From contig JAIXUR010000547.1 of the NCBI GenBank assembly GCA_027483425.1, positions 1 through 5,823 of the forward strand: a stretch of 5,823 nt of DNA, in the 5' to 3' direction. Below are positions 5,811 through 5,823 of this stretch, piece by piece. This DNA comes from Cyanobacteriota bacterium. Its GTDB lineage: Bacteria > Cyanobacteriota > Cyanobacteriia > Phormidesmidales > Phormidesmidaceae. The translations under genes and the position numbers were made by a program. Below the pieces are notes generated by a model. That model worked only from the letters and a program-made list of their open reading frames with translations, did not search any database and was not told the origin of the DNA. The first letter of the stretch is position 1; each line of letters opens with the position of its first letter.

Positions 5811-5823
5811 TGGATGGCTCCCC

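Noticed and set aside
5755..5823. New gene starting at the ATG at 5755 and running off the window
   Set aside because: Only 23 codons, Pro/Arg-rich, no ribosome site and no recognisable similarity; too little to support.

Overview
The window most likely comes from a GC-rich filamentous cyanobacterium (Leptolyngbya/Nodosilinea-like; the genus is inference). Three things point there: at least 11 copies of the cyanobacterial HIP1 octamer GCGATCGC in 5.8 kb, a stand-alone protochlorophyllide-reductase-type (PCP_red) microprotein, and heptamer/octamer short tandem repeats of the kind scattered through cyanobacterial genomes.

Region 1 to 2433 (+ strand) is a tightly packed three-gene cluster whose genes overlap by ATGA. 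It encodes (i) an HtrA/trypsin-like PDZ protein, 5' end outside the window, in which all three catalytic-triad positions appear to be replaced; (ii) a compact HtrA-like PDZ protease with an intact His-Asp-Ser triad and no visible signal peptide; and (iii) a NarL/LuxR-type DNA-binding regulator whose receiver-like domain lacks the phosphoacceptor Asp and the acidic pair. A dead protease-like partner, a live protease and a regulator that probably cannot be phosphorylated, all translationally coupled, is the most system-like signal here. A cytoplasmic ligand-sensing or proteolysis-controlled transcription module is my inference.

Region 2475 to 5154 (- strand, convergent with the first cluster) holds mutS2, starting at TTG, followed 49 bp downstream by a 51-residue PCP_red microprotein, probably in the same transcript. 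The mutS2 gene carries an in-frame low-complexity insertion made of heptamer (GACTCCT on the + strand) and octamer (GGGTGAGG) repeats, placed between the ABC signature and Walker B.

Region 5155 to 5528 is non-coding as far as I can see. It contains a possible mutS2 promoter, a 9-bp tandem duplication and several small dyads. From 5529 a short + strand ORF encodes a poorly conserved leader followed by the first half of a CBS domain, then stops. It looks like a remnant or truncated form of the CBS-headed signalling proteins common in cyanobacteria. The last 73 bases hold only a weak possible hairpin.
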